DNA of 64,000 bases, from assembly GCA_035772405.1 (NCBI GenBank), contig JAYKKM010000004.1:103501-167500 (forward strand), written 5' to 3'. The notes beneath the pieces were generated by a model. It was not told the DNA's origin, did not search any database, and saw nothing but the letters and a program-made list of their open reading frames with translations. This DNA comes from Chrysogorgia sp. JL179-B06. Taxonomy: Eukaryota > Cnidaria > Anthozoa > Scleralcyonacea > Chrysogorgiidae. The position numbers and the translations under genes were made by a program. Positions 54,448 to 64,000 of this stretch are shown here, piece after piece; positions within the stretch are counted from its first letter, which is position 1, and the number at the start of each line of letters is the position of its first letter.

Positions 54448-55686
54448 ATGAACGTCACGTCAGCAGAGTTGAGTCCTGGTTTTAGACGAGCGACTATGGG
54501 TGTCATAAAAGGGGCGAGAACGCAACACGTAATCACGTTGAACCCTAATAAGACCAGTCCTGGCGAGGAACTCTACATTGACATACCGAAGCTCAAGGTT
54601 AGTAGCTGTTTGGTGCCTGGATCGTTGGGTCTAGTGTTCGACTTTAAGAATGCGAACGCCAAAAGCTGGTTCTTGAATAATGTTAGTAAGTTGTTGGTTG
54701 AGAAACTTGTTGTGAGACTAGCTGGAGAAGCTGTGTACGACAACAGTGGGGAAAATTACACTGGTGTTTATCGTGACCTTTGGGAAAGCATCACTGTGCG
54801 AGACCAAATGATTGACTATGGTATTGGTGGTGAGAACTTGAGAAAGCTAATTTCTAAGGATGACAGTGGCGCGACGAGTGGAAACGTCGCTAAAGTTAGT
54901 GACGCGTTGATGTTTGGTGTGATTGGGACGAAGCAGCGGATTAAGCTCGGTAAAATTATGAACGACCACGGGTTGTACGCCCCTTTTAGCATGAACAACA
55001 ACTTGCAGTATGTGATCACACTTCCGAAGGCTACAGACATCATGGTGGCGCAATCCGGTAGCGCTGTGGGTGGATACACTCTGGAGAACCTCGAGCTCGA
55101 GTATGAAACGATCGATAACCAGGAGCTTGCTGATGAAATAACGTCAGGCTATGCAAGTGGTCGTAGTTTGTCATACGAACACGTTACATTGATGAAAACC
55201 ACTGAATGGGATAAGGGCACAACCATTGTGAATGAAAATGTCAATCTGCCAAGAAAAAGCATGAAGGCGATTGTGTTGCTATTCACGAATAAGGTGCGAG
55301 CAGACAGTGAGGAGTTTCTTTACCCAAATATTGAGAGTGTTAGAGTCACAATCGAAGGCGTGCCAAATAGTGTTCACTCACAAGGCATCCCAAAGTCGAA
55401 GTTCTACGCAGAAGCGAAACGATTGTTTGGGTTGGGTGAAGAACACGCTCAGTTCATGACCATACAGAAATTCTACAAAGATGGCTTTGCGTTGGTCATC
55501 GACTTGAGGAGCGTCCAAGATAACCGCAACGTCGCCACTGGCAAGAAAATTGTGAACACACAATCCGGCGTGCTTCTTGAAATCACTAAGAAAGCGACGA
55601 CCGCAAATGTCATGTGTAGGGTGTTTGTGATGAGTGATGGGCTGGTCAACTTCATGAACAATGGGTTGCAGTCAATCCAGTATTAA
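54448..55686 (+). CDS. Candidate major capsid protein (double jelly roll)
   Basis: 412 residues, intact. The sequence is rich in beta-strand blocks, with GARTQHVITLNPNKTSPGEE near the start, KLLVEKLVVRLAGEAVYDN, IKLGKIMNDHGLYAPFSMNN, LQYVITLPKAT, YTLENLELEYETI and LPRKSMKAIVLLF. The order of these blocks, the length and the place directly before the packaging ATPase fit the major capsid protein of Polinton-type viruses. I cannot align it here, so the fold call is by pattern. It would form the capsid shell together with the penton-like proteins. Confidence 0.65.
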   Translation: MNVTSAELSPGFRRATMGVIKGARTQHVITLNPNKTSPGEELYIDIPKLKVSSCLVPGSLGLVFDFKNANAKSWFLNNVSKLLVEKLVVRLAGEAVYDNSGENYTGVYRDLWESITVRDQMIDYGIGGENLRKLISKDDSGATSGNVAKVSDALMFGVIGTKQRIKLGKIMNDHGLYAPFSMNNNLQYVITLPKATDIMVAQSGSAVGGYTLENLELEYETIDNQELADEITSGYASGRSLSYEHVTLMKTTEWDKGTTIVNENVNLPRKSMKAIVLLFTNKVRADSEEFLYPNIESVRVTIEGVPNSVHSQGIPKSKFYAEAKRLFGLGEEHAQFMTIQKFYKDGFALVIDLRSVQDNRNVATGKKIVNTQSGVLLEITKKATTANVMCRVFVMSDGLVNFMNNGLQSIQY

Positions 55687-55701
55687 ATCAAACGTGAGTT
55701 A

Positions 55702-56302
55702 ATGGAGACTCCGTTTAATGCGCTAATTGTTGGGATGACAGCTTGTGGTAAGACGCATTATTTACTCAACACACTGGAGTCTGAGTATCGCGGTAAGTTT
55801 GACTACATTGTGTTGATTTGTCCTACTTTCGAGTGGAACAAAGCGTATCAAGATTGGAGATATGTACGCGACCCTGATGTGTTAGCGATAGACTGCGCAC
55901 AGGACAATGTCGACGCTGTTCTCAAGTGTGTGACTAACGTTTTTAAAGGTACTAACACTCTGATTGTGTTGGACGACTGTGCGAGTGGACAGGACGTCAA
56001 GAATAGGACTAGTCAATTGGTCAACTTAGCTTTTAGTGCGCGGACATTTTATGTTGAGCGTTATTGTCATCACACAACAACTGACGTCGATCGCAAAACC
56101 GTATAGAGAAAACATTAGTAAGCTCATTTGCTTTTACTGTCCGAGCAGAAGTGATATGAAGGTTGTTATTGACGACTATCTCGGAAACATTAGCAAAGAG
56201 GAAGCGTCGGCGATTGTGACCGCATTAAAAAATAATAAGTATGCTAGACTTGAAATCTCACTGCGTTATCCATACAGTCACGAAGTTGTTATTCCGCAAT
56301 AA
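55702..56302 (+). CDS. A32-like DNA-packaging ATPase (one frameshift)
   Basis: The first frame (55702-56106) has Walker A GMTACGKT at residues 11-18 and Walker B NTLIVLDDC at about 92-100. A shift near 56040-56060 leads to the second frame, with VIVITQQ (sensor-like Gln) and the C-terminal YRENISKLICFYCPSR. Together ~200 codons, the usual size of FtsK/HerA-type packaging ATPases of Polintons and NCLDVs. It pumps DNA into the empty capsid. It lies between the capsid gene and the last gene, 15 bp and 3 bp away. Confidence 0.88.
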
Positions 56303-56305
56303 AAT

Positions 56306-56818
56306 ATGGGTATAAGTAATAGCGTGATGGTAAAACGCAAAAGTGAGGAAAACCCCACGATTGAGGAATTAGTTGAGGAGACTGACGACACCTCAACTGT
56401 GGAAGGCAACGTTGACGTTAGGAGATCCGAACTTATTAGACTGTCCGGTGACGGTGTGGTAAGTCAGTCCGAAGCGTACATTAAAAAAGCGTCCGCGAAA
56501 GTTATTGATAAGATATGGCGCCAACACGAGTTGAAGAGAATGGAGATCGCAAACGCTTTTCTCACCGACTTGCTAATCAGCAAATTCGCCAGCTTACTAG
56601 ATGGGTTGAACGCTATCGAGAACCCTGAGGAACTAAACGACGAACTACAAAAAGATCCGTTACTAAAGAAAGACGTTGAGAGTATTGTCGCGATTGTGAC
56701 ACCGTACGTACCTTTCTTGGGCTTGTTGTCGGGAGGAATTATAACATCGAAACACGTGTACGATCATCATTTTAGGAGCGAGGTGGTAGACACTGAGAGT
56801 AGTGAACAAACAGACTAA
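56306..56818 (+). CDS. Unknown protein ending inside the inverted repeat
   Basis: 170 residues. It starts MGISNSVMVKRK, so Gly2 and Ser6 form another possible N-myristoylation site. The body is acidic and helical (KVIDKIWRQHELKRMEIANA), with a hydrophobic part near 133-148 (IVTPYVPFLGLLSGGI). The final residues TESSEQTD are encoded by the terminal inverted repeat and are identical to the end of PolB. Function unknown; perhaps a virion or membrane-linked protein. Confidence 0.55.
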   Translation: MGISNSVMVKRKSEENPTIEELVEETDDTSTVEGNVDVRRSELIRLSGDGVVSQSEAYIKKASAKVIDKIWRQHELKRMEIANAFLTDLLISKFASLLDGLNAIENPEELNDELQKDPLLKKDVESIVAIVTPYVPFLGLLSGGIITSKHVYDHHFRSEVVDTESSEQTD

Positions 56819-57301
56819 TTCGTAGAGTAGTTGGTTATTTGTTAGTCAATGTTGTTAGCCAATCAAAAGAGCATCATTTTGCTATCCATTTGGATAAACA
56901 TCATCACTAGACTTGAAAATCTAGTGGTTTTTTTCGCGCGTGAGTTGAGACAGCAGTAGTTTGTTGAAAAAAAATGTGAAAACGTTGAAACAACACTCTC
57001 TATTTTTTAAATACGTGAAAATGTTGAAACGACACTTTCTTTTTTAAATATGTGAAAAATGTGAAACGACACATTCTATTTTTTAAAAACATGCAAAAAT
57101 ATTGAAATGTCACATTATTAGCATATAAATCGAGTTTGTGGTCTTATTTGATGTATGTTGTAAATTTCGAATTACCGAAATGACATCGAACTTTTGGGGG
57201 TTTGGGATTTGGTGAAAATTTGGTGATGTTTTGGTGATTATATTCGCGTTCAACATTGAATGTGTAAAAATTGAGCTCGTAGCCCCACTCTCTATACTAC
57301 T
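56791..57301 (-). repeat. Polinton right terminal inverted repeat
   Basis: Inverted partner of 39402-39916, with differences at a few single bases and A/T-run lengths. Confidence 0.95.
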
Positions 57302-57307
57302 AATATG

Positions 57308-57790
57308 GTCCACCCCAAACTAGTTTTCTCAGCAACAGGCATTCCATCTTTTCCAATTCTAGCAGGCGTTGTTGTCTTGATTCTTGAGATATCACTTGCT
57401 CCCAAGATTAAGTGAACTGGTAACATTGGCTTCGTCTCATCATCGTTCATTCTCATCATATGTTCATCATAAAGATGCTCATTAGTATCGATAAGTTCCT
57501 CGAACTGTGGGTTAGGCAGTGTCAACAGTTCATCTCTGTCAACTCGACTGATTTCAGAGCACATCTTGAATTTTCCAATCAACACTGGTAATCTCAATAT
57601 CATAGACTTGTGGTATGTAGCATCATTTCAATTGTTTTGAATTCCTGTCTCACTGGCTGTTTCTCTGTTAGGTTCATTCGCGTTGTAGAGGCATATGAAT
57701 TTCCAGATCCAGTGTCCAAAAGGGCTCAACATCTTACTCCTTCCACTTCGACAACTACCACTGGGTACACAACATCCTTTCCATTAGCTT
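57308..57790 (-). pseudogene. BEL aspartic protease region
   Basis: On -, ALLDTGSGNSYAS places the catalytic DTG at 57716-57708. Then a frame with VHLILGASDISRIKT and KTSLGWTI runs into the Polinton insertion at 57302. A stop precedes the DTG and another break lies near 57605. Confidence 0.85.
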
Positions 57791-57961
57791 GACACATACT
57801 GTACACGTTTTACGAGGGGTTGATCGTTATCTGGGTCGCCACCTATACCTATACTATCAAGTTTTGTGATTGGCTGATTAAAAAATAAAACAATAGAATC
57901 AACAACAAAGAAACCAATGTCCTAACCACTTTTGTTCCATGTAGCCAATCACAAAACATGT

Positions 57962-58231
57962 TCATTTGAGGTACGTATTTAGCGCGTTCTCTTGACATGC
58001 TTTACGAGGGGGCTGACCTTTATCACAAATTGAGGTGTCATGTCTTCTTTGGCAGTTATAGCACTGTACCTTGCTTCTGCAGTCACTTGCTCGATGCTTT
58101 TCTTCAGTACAGTTAAAACAGCGTCGCTTGTTGCTTAGAATCTTCTTTCTTTCACCAACGTCGGTAACTTTATCACATTCCACAGATTTATGGCTCTCTC
58201 CATCGAAGAAGAGACATTGTCGTGGTTTCAA
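57962..58231 (-). pseudogene. BEL gag zinc knuckles
   Basis: Two knuckle-like motifs, CFNCTEEKHRASDC and CYNCQRRHDTSIC, preceded by CLFFDGESHKSVEC. They bind RNA during packaging. The frame is broken on both sides. Confidence 0.88.
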
Positions 58232-58262
58232 CTGATCCTTTGTTGTCAGTGATTTCTCCTGG

Positions 58263-59281
58263 TTATAATGGGTTTCGCTCAGTCCATTGTCTCAAAGCTT
58301 CGACCAATTGTGTAAAGCTCCACTTTTTCCAATCAGTTTCAGTTCTTATTAGGTCACCACGAATGCCTTCGAGTTTGCCAAGCTTTCCAAGCGTCTCCAG
58401 GGCTTGAACATTGCTAAGAAGGTTGTCATAGAAACTGTGGATCTTTGCTCTTGATGTACTGTTGATAATAGGCAGGGACAGAATTTGTTGAACGTGTGCG
58501 TTTACTACTTCGCTTGCATCTCCATATCTTTGCTCCAACATCTTTTTAGCTCTTTGATAACCTTCGCTATTTGGTGGTAACTTCTCAATCGTTGCGCGAA
58601 CCTTGGGGATAACAAGTTCCTTTAAATATGAAAACTTCGCTTCGTCATTCATCATATCAATCTGCGTCGAATACAAACTCCAAAATCTGACCCAGTCAAG
58701 ATGTGTCCCTTGAAACGTCGATATCTGTAGCTTCGGTAACTTTGTTTGGATCCGTTTCCTCTCAGCGATCTCCAACTTCGTTTCTTCTAGACATAATGCA
58801 AATTGTGCATCTCGATCTCGCTTTAATAACTCCGCCTTCTCTTCTTGTCTCAGTCGCGCCCTAATTTCAGCTTCTTCCTGGATTTTCTCGTTGCGTAAGT
58901 TTTCCTTTTGTATTTTCTCTTCGTTTATCAGCTTGGCGTCAAATTCCGCGATGGCAGTCTCGTATATGACCAACTGTTCTTTTCGTTCACTTGCCCATTG
59001 GTCAATAGTTTCATCATTTTCAAGCATTGAATGACATGAATCAAGCTATACGCATCATTGATCTTGGTTTTCAAAAGAGCGCATTGTCTGTTTACTTCGT
59101 CTGTCACGTTAGAATCCAATATATATGCTGTCTGTCGATTGAAGTACGCTAGTTTTCGCAATAATGAGTGAAAACATGGTCTCTTTCGACTCGATTTCGT
59201 TCGGCACATCACTTGGTTGTTAATCTTGTGTCTCAGCATCTTTCCTTTGTTTTCTTGTTGCCATCTTGTTGTAATTTCCAT
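58263..59281 (-). pseudogene. BEL gag (DUF1759-like)
   Basis: Two overlapping frames (59281-58928 and 59027-58263). The second has LPKLQISTFQGTHLDWVRFW and KFSYLKELVIPKVRATIEKL, the core of the BEL/Pao gag, then YGDASEVVNAHVQQI. A shift near 59000 separates the N-terminal part. Confidence 0.88.
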
Positions 59282-59323
59282 CTAATACCAATCGATTTAG
59301 TCCCAAATCACGAATAGATACTA

Positions 59324-59340
59324 TCCCATCGGAGGTGCCA
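59324..59340 (-). promoter_or_regulatory. BEL tRNA primer-binding site
   Basis: On - TGGCACCTCCGATGGGA begins 4 bp after the 5' LTR. It is complementary to a tRNA 3' end finishing GGTGCCA. Confidence 0.7.
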
Positions 59341-59344
59341 CTTT

Positions 59345-59549
59345 TGTGGTGAACAGCGCTTGATCCTCACAAATTATTAGACAGAAATTACGGTTTTATG
59401 GTTTTTGATGTATTTATTCTCTCGCACTCGCACGCACTCACACACACTGTCTCGCAATAACTAACTAACAACATTAAATTTCGCCATGCCCATGCATCAT
59501 CATCGCTTATGCAAATATATACTTTGAATAAATTAGCAAGATCACGATA
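59345..59549 (-). repeat. BEL 5' LTR
   Basis: Pairs with 36097-36302. The first dinucleotide on - is TA instead of TG, a sign of age. Confidence 0.9.
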
Positions 59550-60474
59550 AAAAGGTGAAAAGTGCGTCATTTGGCCTAAGTTTGGTATTGAAGTCAGCTA
59601 AGTAGACCAGAAAGTTATCAGTTTCAAGACTGTCATTATGTGGACTATGGCATCTCGCGACAACTGTTTTTGAATTACTTTCAAATTCTGCGATACCAGT
59701 ATATACGAAAGGAAGAGTAAGGTTCGTACAAGCTTTAGGAGTAGGAAAGCTAAGCCTCCGATGGTGGAGTTATTTGAGTTCTTTGTAGCTGAGCTAGAAC
59801 AGGTAGCCTTCGATTTTTCGATAATCAAGAATGGTATCAGGAGAACTGTACTCTTCGATATATGTTATATCGATATCGTGATTTTATCAGTGTTCTAGTG
59901 TTAAAGGTACGGAAAATAATTGTTTACCGCATATATAAGGTTTGATCTGCGTTCTTCTCCTTCAAGAGCAACCCGTGCAGTATGATTTAGGACTGCTCCG
60001 TCATATGTCTCTTTCAGAGACAAGATCAGAAATTACGTTGTCAATGGGGCACGGGCTTTATAACCATGGTGCTATACGTTGTATTCATCATCTTTTCGTT
60101 AGCTACACACAAATGTGGTACGCCAGTCCTACGTGCACTTATTTAATAAAAAAAAATGGATATTCCGAGCTACAGGAACCAATTGGATTGCTCCAAAATA
60201 AATATACACTGCAGTGGTATTTTGTAAAACATTTTATTTAAATTTTAAAATATAAATAATTAATTCAAATGTTACTTTTACACAATAACAGTAACGTTAT
60301 AATATAATACGTTATTTGCCGCACCTGCAGCCTTTTGAATTATTTTCAATTTCATATACTCTAGTAGGTTTTTGTATATTTATTGTCAACAAAAAATAAG
60401 TATACTTTTAAATCAAAGACTTAAATAGCGGGAATATAGTAATTTGTGCTTCTAACACGTGTTGAAGATGTTAA
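59550..60474. other. No gene seen
   Basis: AT-rich flank of the BEL element. The frame at 59942-60241 has no recognisable motif. Confidence 0.4.
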
Positions 60475-61199
60475 ACGAAAATTAAGTTTTAGTTATTAAA
60501 AATAATGAAGAATTGTAATTTAGAATTCTTTCGTGTCTCACGTCGCTCTTGAGATATTTAGACTTTTGTGATATGTAAACAGGCCATTTTTTAACGTTAT
60601 AACTACTGGGGCATTTACCCCAATATAGGCCCTTTGCGTAGTAGTGAAGCAAATTTTTTGGTTTTTGCCCCAGTAGACTGGGCCCTTTTCATCATTAATA
60701 AAAGTTCAGGATTTCAGTTGCCTGCCTTCCCTATAATAATCCCTTTGTTTTATCGTGTAAATCAAAAGTCAGAAAGAATGGTCTTGGTGTACAGTACTGT
60801 ACAATAAATTCAGTGAATTGCATAGGGAAAAGGGCCACCTTACATATTTGCCCCAGTAGTCATAATTCCTTAAAAAATGCACTGTATGTAAATGAATAAC
60901 CACCGACTTCACGAGGTTTTTACGCGTTATTATTATTAGAAAAAATCACTTGAAACTTTGCACATTATGACACTTCGTGAAACTTAACATTACACCAAAA
61001 TAGCGATGCCAAATTAATTTACTATATTTCTAATTACTTGATTTTCTAAATATTTGCAAACCTCGTGACGTCGGTAACACATAAGTCTAAATATCTCAAG
61101 AAAGACGGGACATATGAAAGAGCTCTAAATTAGCATTCCTAGTGATTTTAAGAGTTCGTTTAAATACTAAAACTAGATTTTCGTTTCAAAAGCACTTTA
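60475..61199. mobile_element. TTAA-type MITE, copy 1, with nested insertion
   Basis: Shares with 62254-63793 the blocks TTGAGATATTTAGACTTTTG, TAAATATCTCAAG-like complement and TTTTCGTTTCA before an end CACT|TTAA near 61199. It holds the nested element 60595-60869. The left end is diverged. Confidence 0.65.
60595..60869. mobile_element. Nested TTAA-flanked foldback element
   Basis: Arms GTTATAACTACTGGGGCA and TGCCCCAGTAGTCATAATTCC, flanked by TTAA at 60591-60594 and 60870-60873. Confidence 0.8.
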
Positions 61200-61559
61200 A
61201 GGGTTCTTCTCATGCCAAATGACCTGTGACGTCATGTGCTGGATAAAGCGGTCAGTGTTTGCGAAAACGCAAAGAAATTAAGTTGGTTCTCAGTGTTATT
61301 TTTGCAAACGCTATTACAACCAAAACTGGGCAATACATGGCTCCATGATAGCTAGCACAACAGTAAGAAACACAACACTTACCAACACATGACGTCATGG
61401 TCATATTAAAAAAGGCTTAACTTTCAAGAGCTTTTTTGTAGCGCCAAACTACTGTATCCCGACTAACTAAGTCATATACCTGTACTTCAATATAAAACGT
61501 AGTTATTTATTGTTGCCAATGTCCCTTAATTTCTACATAGAAAAATCACTACTAGCTAC
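61200..61559. other. No gene seen
   Basis: AT-rich spacer without recognisable coding or repeat structure. Confidence 0.4.
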
Positions 61560-61568
61560 TTATAAAAT

Positions 61569-62032
61569 CAACCTCGTACCCAGGGCATTATGCCTCCACG
61601 GCGGAAGGTCGGCGAAAATGGCCCTGGGATCGGCCTGTCAGAAAACTCAATTAATTCAGCCGAGTATAATTTATTCATCTAAATCTGAATGCTGTCTTCA
61701 AATTTTACAGCAAATTCGAAGTGATAGCTTTCGCTAAATTGGATATATGCTTCTTCGTACCTTTTGTAAGAGATAACCATGGATGTATGGTGGATTATTA
61801 AGCTTGTTAGCTGCTTTTATGCCGACGAACGCTGACATGAACAATTCTGAAGAGCATTGAACATTTCTCAATTATTCAGGTCAACAAAGTAGACAAAGGC
61901 AATGGAACAAAGATCACAAAAATTATCATATCTAAACACCCAGAAGTTCTGGGTGTCATGTGACCAGCCGATCCCAGGGCCATTTTCGCCGACCTTCCAC
62001 CGTGGAGACAAAATGCCCTGGGTACGAGGTTG
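61569..62032. mobile_element. MITE of the CAACCTCGTACC family, copy 2
   Basis: Inverted relative of 28220-28711. Target duplication TTATAAAAT at 61560-61568 and 62033-62041 (9 bp). Confidence 0.88.
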
Positions 62033-62390
62033 TTATAAAATAACATATCGAAAACGTGTGACGTAATGGACTGAAAGCCGCTGAGTGATGGGCTGATAAC
62101 GTATGTATTTTCTTCACGTTATTTTATAACACAAATAGCATTTTTTCCCCTCCGAGTAATAGAAAGACTCATGAATGTTTGGGATATACTGAAATGAAAG
62201 TGAAAAACTCCCAATAATGTGTCTATTACTTGGGAATAGGTTCTATTTTTTAAAGTGCCAATGAAATGAAAATTTAGTTTGAGCTCTCGTTCTTGAGATA
62301 TTTAGACTTTTGTGATATGTCACCATGACGTCAAGATGTTTCTACATTTTTAAAAAATTAAGTATATTTTTGAGATACGAAATCACTTAA

Positions 62391-62904
62391 AGTGCTTATA
62401 AACCCAAAATGGGTTTTTGGTGATTCGGATAGAGCATAAAAAGTTAGTTAATAAGTTCTGGATTAGTTTTTGCGTTAAACTTTTAGTTTCGGAGATATAA
62501 ACGGCTCAAACATGCAAATTGTGCCATTTTTTTGAAAAAAGTAGCGCCACCAAAATAACACACAGGGACCTGGATCCGAGGAACCCATCTTCAACAACAA
62601 CTAGGCTTTTGTATAGGAGAAGACAGCTATCTTAAGAGTTTTTATTGAAAAATGCCCAAACGATGTGTCTTTACGATGTTACCTTGTCTACTCGAATTGT
62701 AATATATTTTTATAAGTATTGAAACATAACACGATCCTCGGATCCAGTCTCCCGGCCTGCGCTACTTTTTTTCACAAATTGTGACTTTGAGCCCTTATAT
62801 CTCCGAAACTAAAAGTTTAACGCAAAAACTAATCTAGAACTTATTAACTAACTTTTTATGCTCCATCCGAATCACCAAAAACCCATTTTGGGTTTATAAG
62901 CACT
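62391..62904. mobile_element. Nested foldback element 1 (TTAA)
   Basis: Long arms from AGTGCTTATAAACCC to GGGTTTATAAGCACT (more than 150 bp each), with a GGATCCGAGG / CCTCGGATCC inner pair. TTAA at 62387-62390 and 62905-62908. Confidence 0.9.
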
Positions 62905-63103
62905 TTAAAACTTCGCACAGTACGACACTAATATCATTACAGTGGAATAGCGATTCCAATTTAATTTAATATTTATAATTTCTTAATTTTCAAAAAATGT
63001 AGAAATATCTTGACGTCATAGGCTACATGAAACATCTTGACGTCATGTGAGATAAGAAAGCGATCTAAATTACCATTCCTCGTCATTTTAGGAGTTCGTT
63101 TAA

Positions 63104-63316
63104 AGGATGAGTGTCAGGGTCATGCATTGCGCGCGCGTGTTATTATTTTCATACGGAAACCTTGTTGTCAACTTGCCATAATTTTAAATATATAGCTGCA
63201 TGCTATTAAAAACATACAGTAAAGTTAATCCCCTCGCAAGCGAAGGTAATAATCTGGCCGCGGCAATAATCCATTTCTAACGAAAGGTTTGTATATATAT
63301 TTATATAAATATAAAT

Positions 63317-63349
<33 letters not shown>

Positions 63350-63755
63350 TTATATGGTGAAGGAAAATTTCGAGTGTTGGAATACATAGATTTTAAGACC
63401 AAACCGGGACCAGTTGCGAAAAATGCCACTTCAAGGCCTTCCGGCTGGAATTGAACCTGCGACGCTAGTGCAGTGCTCTGACCACTGAGCTACGGAAGCC
63501 GTTGCCGAGAGCCTAGTCACGAGTTCTGTATATATGGTGGTGGTAATGCCGGGATAAGATTTTCTACATTAGCAATCAAGAGTTGCAACAAGTAGCGATA
63601 TAAATATTCAGTTTAGTATATTATCACTTTGAAAAATTACAAAGTAGCACATTTACTTAAAGGATTCCCAATATACTGACGGATTATAAAACTCACTAGT
63701 CGGCCCATAAAATGGCCGCCGTGAGCGCACAATGTATGACCCTGACACTCTTCCT
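63104..63755. mobile_element. Nested element 2 (TTAA), carrying a tRNA-like element
   Basis: Ends AGGATGAGTGTCAGGGTCAT and ATGACCCTGACACTCTTCCT, flanked by TTAA at 63100-63103 and 63756-63759. AGG termini as in the Kolobok at 2916. Includes a TA-rich microsatellite near 63290-63352. Confidence 0.85.
63375..63560. mobile_element. tRNA-Ala-like foldback element, copy 2
   Basis: TTTCGAGTGTTGGAATACAT and ACCAAACCGGGACCAGTTGC match the inverted right flank of copy 1. The tRNA-like part (63436-63500 on -) lacks 8 nt of the anticodon arm. The right end GCCGGGATAAGATT is shared with copy 1. Confidence 0.7.
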
Positions 63756-63797
63756 TTAAATAAGACAAACTTAATTTTCGTTTCATAGGCATTTTAA

Positions 63798-64000
63798 AGT
63801 GTCTACTAAGTAAAAAATTCCGATTTCATATTTTTGAATAAAATCAGCATCTAAATCAAAATGTTCCAAAATAATAGACCTCGTTCATAATGGAGGCCAA
63901 TTTAAATATTCCTTTATGTGCATCTAAATTAGCCTTTATGGCCTCGTTTGGTGTCGGCATTTCAAAAATAATCTGTGCTTCCTAACGAGGTTGTAAAGGC
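63798..64000. other. No gene seen at the right edge
   Basis: AT-rich; no coding signal. Confidence 0.4.

Larger units (their letters stand above)
39402..57301. mobile_element. Polinton/Maverick, 17,900 bp, nearly intact
   Basis: Starts AGTAGTATAGAGAGTG and ends with the exact complement, CACTCTCTATACTACT. AG...CT ends with 6-bp target duplications are standard for Polintons. Inverted repeats 39402-39916 and 56791-57301 differ at only about six sites besides A-run lengths. Genes lie in four blocks: leftward 39889-45223, rightward 45354-46649, leftward 46887-50348 and rightward 50372-56818. PolB, integrase, packaging ATPase and capsid genes are all present. High repeat identity points to a recent insertion. 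Confidence 0.97.
36097..59549 (-). mobile_element. BEL/Pao LTR retrotransposon, decayed, split by the Polinton
   Basis: LTRs of about 205 bp at 36097-36302 and 59345-59549 enclose, on -, gag, zinc knuckle, DTG protease, RT, RNase H, integrase and a DUF5641-like end. That is the BEL/Pao order. Without the 17.9-kb insertion the element is about 5.5 kb. Frames are broken in many places. No clear target duplication was found at the outer ends. Confidence 0.9.
62254..63793. mobile_element. TTAA-type MITE, copy 2, carrying two nested TTAA elements
   Basis: Ends AGTGCCAATGAAATGAAAAT and TTTTCGTTTCATAGGCATT, flanked by TTAA at 62250-62253 and 63794-63797. Removing the two insertions leaves about 366 bp. 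The equivalent position in copy 1 reads AATCACTTGAAACTTTGCAC, an empty site for the first insertion. Confidence 0.8.

Noticed and set aside
59942..60241. 99-codon ORF
   Set aside because: No recognisable motif, AT-rich low-quality coding signal, no neighbours that support it.

Overview
The window is eukaryotic, AT-rich, intron-containing DNA, most likely from an early-branching animal such as a cnidarian or sponge. This is suggested by spliced genes, a tRNA-derived repeat, THAP/Kolobok, Helentron, BEL/Pao, CR1-like LINE and Polinton elements, and genes for a cysteine-rich domain like the cytoplasmic 'ballast' of P2X7. I recognise no ordinary host housekeeping gene. Nearly everything that can be named is mobile or virus-like DNA, much of it nested.

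Layout from left to right. Positions 1-912 hold the end of a TTAA-type element carrying a P2X7-ballast-like gene that runs off the left edge. Positions 1503-2012 hold an unknown two-exon acidic, proline-rich gene. A ~120-bp minisatellite (2640-2911 and 9642-9960) is split by a complete 6.7-kb Kolobok transposon (2916-9637, TTAA target duplication, ~200-bp inverted repeats). That transposon carries a three-exon P2X7-ballast-like gene on + and a multi-exon THAP/DDE transposase on -. Positions 11156-15265 are a Helentron on - (HUH Rep, PIF1 helicase, AP-like endonuclease) with one frameshift. Positions 17.9-19.7 kb are a dead LINE. Positions 20.8-27.5 kb are a second LINE split by a 5.9-kb insertion made of two identical small inverted-repeat elements around four ~99% identical 1345-bp units, each with the tail of a Tc1/mariner transposase. 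Positions 27.5-31.4 kb are an AT-rich block of broken, unrecognised coding remnants. Positions 33487-34587 are a foldback element with 9-bp target duplications that appears to have captured a RecQ-like helicase fragment.

The main feature is a nearly intact Polinton/Maverick at 39402-57301 (17,900 bp, 6-bp target duplication AATATG, 98-99% identical inverted repeats of ~513 bp). It sits inside an older, decayed BEL/Pao retrotransposon on - (LTRs 36097-36302 and 59345-59549). The Polinton encodes protein-primed PolB, a chromodomain integrase, a packaging ATPase, a candidate double-jelly-roll major capsid protein, two penton-like paralogues, a fibre-like protein with a phage-tail-type motif, several membrane proteins, a zinc-ribbon protein, a thymidine kinase, a BRO/VRR-NUC-like nuclease, a candidate myristoylated protein and a very basic 46-residue peptide. 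Together these suggest a virus-like life cycle: integration, protein-primed replication, nucleotide supply and assembly of a capsid with a host-binding fibre. Six of its genes carry one frameshift each. I found no adenain-type maturation protease.

The right end (60.4-63.8 kb) is a stack of small TTAA-flanked inverted-repeat elements nested in one another, plus a foldback element and a second copy of the tRNA-Ala-like repeat. All calls come from reading the sequence and family knowledge; no database search was run.
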